From: Chloroflexota bacterium
GTDB taxonomy: Bacteria > Chloroflexota > Limnocylindria > P2-11E
Assembly (NCBI GenBank): GCA_005881085.1
Contig: VBGU01000100.1
Coordinates: 17,594 to 24,456, forward strand
Direction of reading: 5' to 3'
DNA: 6,863 bases
Position 1 is the stretch's first letter, and the number at the start of each line of letters is the position of its first letter. Positions 5,168-6,863 of the stretch are shown here, in pieces. The notes beneath the pieces are model-generated. The model was not told where the DNA came from. It ran no database searches and saw nothing but the letters and a program-made list of their open reading frames with translations. The position numbers and the translations under genes were made by a program.

Positions 5168-5605
5168 TTGCCCGCGCGGCTTGAACTTCGCTTCGAGGGA
5201 CTCCGCGAGGACCCGCCAATCCGGGACCAGTACGACCTTCTCCTCCGGATCGAAGCCAGGCTCGTCGTAGAGGCGGACGGCGTCGTGATCCTCGACGAGC
5301 CTCATTTCGCGATCGTTGAGCTTGCCTCACAGCTCTCCCAGTGGGTTTCGCGTGGGGCGGCGACCGATTTCAACTACGAGTCGATGGATGCCGAGGAGGT
5401 CATTCTCTGGTTCAGGAACTCGGCGGGCGCGTGGGACGTCGGTTCGGACTGGAACACGACCGCTGTCCAGGGCGGACTTGAGCGAGCCGATCTGATTTAC
5501 GCCGCGTCTGAGTACCTTCGGGCGGTGCCGGTCCAGGTGCAGCAGCAGCTTCGCCGCGACGTCTCGCTGCTGATCAAACCCTCGTCAGGCCACACCTCTC
5601 GGTAA
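5168..5605 (+). CDS. Uncharacterised 145-residue soluble protein
   Basis: Not recognised with confidence. The predicted product has 145 aa with no signal peptide, membrane segment or catalytic motif. Residues 5-42 look like a strand-rich region (LELRFEGL, LLLRIEARLVVEADGVVIL). Then come DEPHFAIVELASQLSQWVS (43-61), an aromatic and acidic stretch with NYESMDAEEVILWFRN (69-84) and AWDVGSDW (88-95), and a C-terminal helical part (ADLIYAASEYLRAVPVQVQQ, 107-126). The pattern of EPxF followed by VELA and a later WxVGS resembles small uncharacterised alpha/beta families (perhaps DUF7878-like; from memory, unverified). TTG 5168 is the only start near the conserved-looking N-terminus. The frame is open upstream but runs over plsC as a shadow. 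It starts 11 nt after plsC with no clear ribosome binding site. Its bases look less GC-rich than its neighbours', and it separates plsC from ispH, so it may be a later insertion. Confidence 0.7.
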   Translation: MPARLELRFEGLREDPPIRDQYDLLLRIEARLVVEADGVVILDEPHFAIVELASQLSQWVSRGAATDFNYESMDAEEVILWFRNSAGAWDVGSDWNTTAVQGGLERADLIYAASEYLRAVPVQVQQQLRRDVSLLIKPSSGHTSR

Positions 5606-5653
5606 CGTATCCCGCGGATCCTGGGGCGTCCCTGAGCAGCGCGTGGCCACCCC

Positions 5654-5659
5654 TACACT
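5654..5659 (+). promoter_or_regulatory. Probable -10 box (TACACT) of a leaderless ispH promoter
   Basis: TACACT fits the TAnnnT -10 pattern and ends 7 nt before GTG 5667, so transcription would start at the initiator codon itself. That GTG gives exactly the N-terminus expected for IspH, and no ribosome binding site precedes it. No good -35 is seen; CTGAGC at 5632-5637 is a poor match at 16-bp spacing. The 61-bp gap before ispH is the largest on the + strand after 728, which also suggests a new promoter. It would drive ispH and der. Confidence 0.5.
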
Positions 5660-5666
5660 TGATGTC

Positions 5667-6500
5667 GTGGAAGTGCTCCTTGCGCGCGAGAACGGGTTCT
5701 GCTTCGGGGTCAAAAAAGCGGTCGAGCTGACCGAAGCGGCGGCCGAAACAGGCCGATCCGTCTACAACCTCGGCCAGGTGGTGCACAACCCGAAGATCAG
5801 CGAGCGTCTGGGCGCGCTCGGCGTGAAAGTCATCAAGGATCCGGCCGAAGCGAAGGAAGGCATCGTCGTCATTCGCGCGCACGGCGTCCCGCCGGAGATG
5901 CGGGCGAAGATCGAAGCGCAGGGCCTCGAATGCATCGACGCGACGTGCTCGCTCGTGCTCCGCGCCCAGCGCTTCACGAAACAGCTCGCGGACGAGGGCT
6001 ACAAGGTGATCATCCTCGGGACGCCCGAGCACCCCGAGGTCGTCGGCCTGCTCGGCTTCGCGCCCGCGGCCACGGTGGTCGAAACGAAAGAAGAATGGGA
6101 GAAGCTCCCGCGCATGAAGAAGGCGGGCGTGGTCTCGCAGTCGACGCAGCCTCCCTGGGCGTTCAAGGACCTCGTCTCGCACGTTTCGGAGATCTCGCAA
6201 GAGACCAAGGTCTTCAACACCGTTTGCCCGGTCACCGTCAAGCGGCAGCACGCCGCGAGCGAGCTCGCCGAGCAGGTGAACACGATCATCGTCGTCGGCG
6301 GGAAGAACTCGGCGAACACCCGCGAGCTCGTGAACTTGGCCAAGATGCAGGGGCGCAACGCGTACCACATCGAAAACGCCGACGAGCTGCAGTCCGAGTG
6401 GGTCCGCGGCGAAGCCCGCGTCGGCTTGATCGGTGGTTGCTCGACTCCGATGGACACGCTTCTCGAAGTCAAGGAGCGGGCGGAGAAGCTCGCCGCCTAG
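5667..6500 (+). CDS. ispH: 4-hydroxy-3-methylbut-2-enyl diphosphate reductase (IspH/LytB)
   Basis: IspH carries out the last step of the MEP isoprenoid pathway, reducing HMBPP to IPP and DMAPP with an iron-sulfur cluster in the cytosol. The protein has 277 aa. The three cluster cysteines are present: Cys12 in ENGFCFGVKKAVE, Cys94 in CIDATCSL and Cys187 in NTVCPVTVKRQ. IRAHGVPPEM and GTPEHPEVVGLLG (His122 and catalytic-type Glu124 in EHPE) are also family motifs, as are SQSTQPPW and GGCSTPMDTLLEV near the C-terminus; the last is typically AGASTP. GTG 5667 gives MEVLLARENGFC, which aligns closely with the E. coli N-terminus (MQILLANPRGFC). It lies 7 nt after TACACT. GTG 5643 would add eight residues read through that box and is less likely; GTG 5673 is a minor alternative. 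Der starts 10 nt after the stop. Assignment is secure. Confidence 0.96.
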   Translation: MEVLLARENGFCFGVKKAVELTEAAAETGRSVYNLGQVVHNPKISERLGALGVKVIKDPAEAKEGIVVIRAHGVPPEMRAKIEAQGLECIDATCSLVLRAQRFTKQLADEGYKVIILGTPEHPEVVGLLGFAPAATVVETKEEWEKLPRMKKAGVVSQSTQPPWAFKDLVSHVSEISQETKVFNTVCPVTVKRQHAASELAEQVNTIIVVGGKNSANTRELVNLAKMQGRNAYHIENADELQSEWVRGEARVGLIGGCSTPMDTLLEVKERAEKLAA

Positions 6501-6510
6501 GCTTACACCC

Positions 6511-6863
6511 GTGAGACGCGATCTCGTCGCCGTCGTCGGGCGTCCCAACGTCGGCAAGTCGACGCTCTTCAACCGCCTGGTCGGCGAGCGCGTGGCCATC
6601 GTCGAGGATGAGCCCGGCACCACGCGGGATCGCCTTTACGCGACGGTCGAGTGGCGGGGTCGCGAGTTCACGCTCGTGGACACCGGCGGTCTCGACGACG
6701 GCACGAGCGAAGTCGAGGCGGGCGTCCGGCGCCAGGCCGAGGCCGCGATCGAAGAGGCCGACGTCGTCATGTTCGTGGTCGACGCGCAATCCGGGATCCT
6801 CCCGGTCGAGCACGACGTCGCGGACCGCCTGCGCCGAAGCCGGAAGCCGGTGGTGATGGCCGC
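6511..6863 (+). CDS. der: Ribosome biogenesis GTPase Der (EngA), N-terminal 117 residues, truncated by window edge
   Basis: Der is an essential GTPase with two tandem G domains that helps mature the 50S subunit. The visible part is most of the first G domain: P-loop GRPNVGKST (10-18), switch I EDEPGTTRD (32-40) with the conserved G2 threonines, G3 DTGG (57-60), and VVMFVVDAQSG (85-95) before the following helix. The G4 motif (NKxD) would come just after the last visible residues (KPVVMA). The LFNRLVGERVAIVEDEPG wording and the DTGG form of G3 distinguish Der from Era and other TRAFAC GTPases. GTG 6511 yields MRRDLVAVVGRPNVGKS, the normal Der N-terminus. It has no ribosome binding site; a TTACACC lies directly before it. 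It is 10 nt downstream of ispH and probably cotranscribed. rpsA, which often sits between ispH and der in Firmicutes-type clusters, is absent here. Confidence 0.96.
   Translation, partial: MRRDLVAVVGRPNVGKSTLFNRLVGERVAIVEDEPGTTRDRLYATVEWRGREFTLVDTGGLDDGTSEVEAGVRRQAEAAIEEADVVMFVVDAQSGILPVEHDVADRLRRSRKPVVMA

Noticed and set aside
4341..5330. Long open frame on the - strand, 329 codons
   Set aside because: Antisense shadow of cmk, plsC and the unrecognised gene; Arg-rich, no motifs.
5643..5666. GTG 5643 as the ispH start
   Set aside because: It adds MATPTLDV, which has no family match, and would translate the TACACT box. GTG 5667 fits the IspH N-terminus.
5574..6623. Long open frame on the - strand, 349 codons
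   Set aside because: Antisense to ispH and the start of der, both certain; no recognisable domain.
1..6863. New defence or mobile system, CRISPR array, tRNA, rRNA or insertion sequence
   Set aside because: No spaced direct repeats, transposase motifs, terminal inverted repeats, or tRNA or rRNA signatures were seen. Nearly all the sequence is accounted for by housekeeping genes.

Overview
This is an ordinary chromosomal housekeeping segment from a GC-rich bacterium. Nine genes are complete or start on the + strand, and one partial divergent gene lies on the - strand. The order of cell-division, RNA-modification and lipid genes (site-2 protease, scpA-scpB-rluB-cmk-plsC, then ispH and der) is a conserved Firmicutes/Chloroflexota-type arrangement. 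Together with the high GC, a bacterial Ku gene, GTG/TTG/CTG starts and TAnnnT boxes placed as for leaderless mRNAs, it suggests a GC-rich, possibly uncultured lineage such as a Chloroflexota class (Limnocylindria/Dormibacteria-like). That assignment is inference and no marker here proves it.

Layout. Bases 1-644 (- strand) hold the N-terminal 214 residues of Ku, the DNA-end-binding protein of bacterial non-homologous end joining. A short divergent intergenic region (645-727) holds a possible promoter and a small interleaved palindrome. From 728 on, everything is on the + strand and tightly packed: an M50 site-2 protease, a small HD-domain phosphohydrolase, scpA, scpB, a 23S rRNA pseudouridine synthase (RluB type), cytidylate kinase, a PlsC-type acyltransferase, an unrecognised 145-aa protein, ispH, and the first 117 residues of the GTPase Der. 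Junctions from the HD gene to plsC either overlap (TGATG, a 16-bp overlap, two CTGA overlaps) or abut (TAG-GTG), so 1462-5156 is almost certainly one transcription unit. A likely second promoter sits just before ispH.

How the genes work together. ScpA and ScpB are the kleisin and accessory subunits of the SMC condensin. RluB and Der both act on the large ribosomal subunit. Cmk supplies CDP for nucleic acids and for CDP-diacylglycerol, PlsC makes phosphatidic acid, and IspH makes the isoprenoid precursors IPP and DMAPP. The cluster therefore links chromosome segregation, ribosome maturation and envelope-lipid synthesis.

The most unusual feature is start-codon use. Three neighbouring genes (scpB, rluB, plsC) have no ATG, GTG or TTG at the position their families demand. 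The best candidates are ATC for scpB, behind a strong GGAGGGA ribosome binding site, and CTG for both rluB and plsC, each in a 4-nt CTGA overlap with the previous stop. An 8-bp all-GC hairpin with a GGA loop lies inside the end of scpB, 4 nt before the rluB start. Ku carries an acidic insertion of about 35-40 residues, and the unrecognised gene interrupts the usual plsC-ispH pairing. I found no CRISPR array, tRNA, rRNA, insertion sequence or clearly new multi-gene system.
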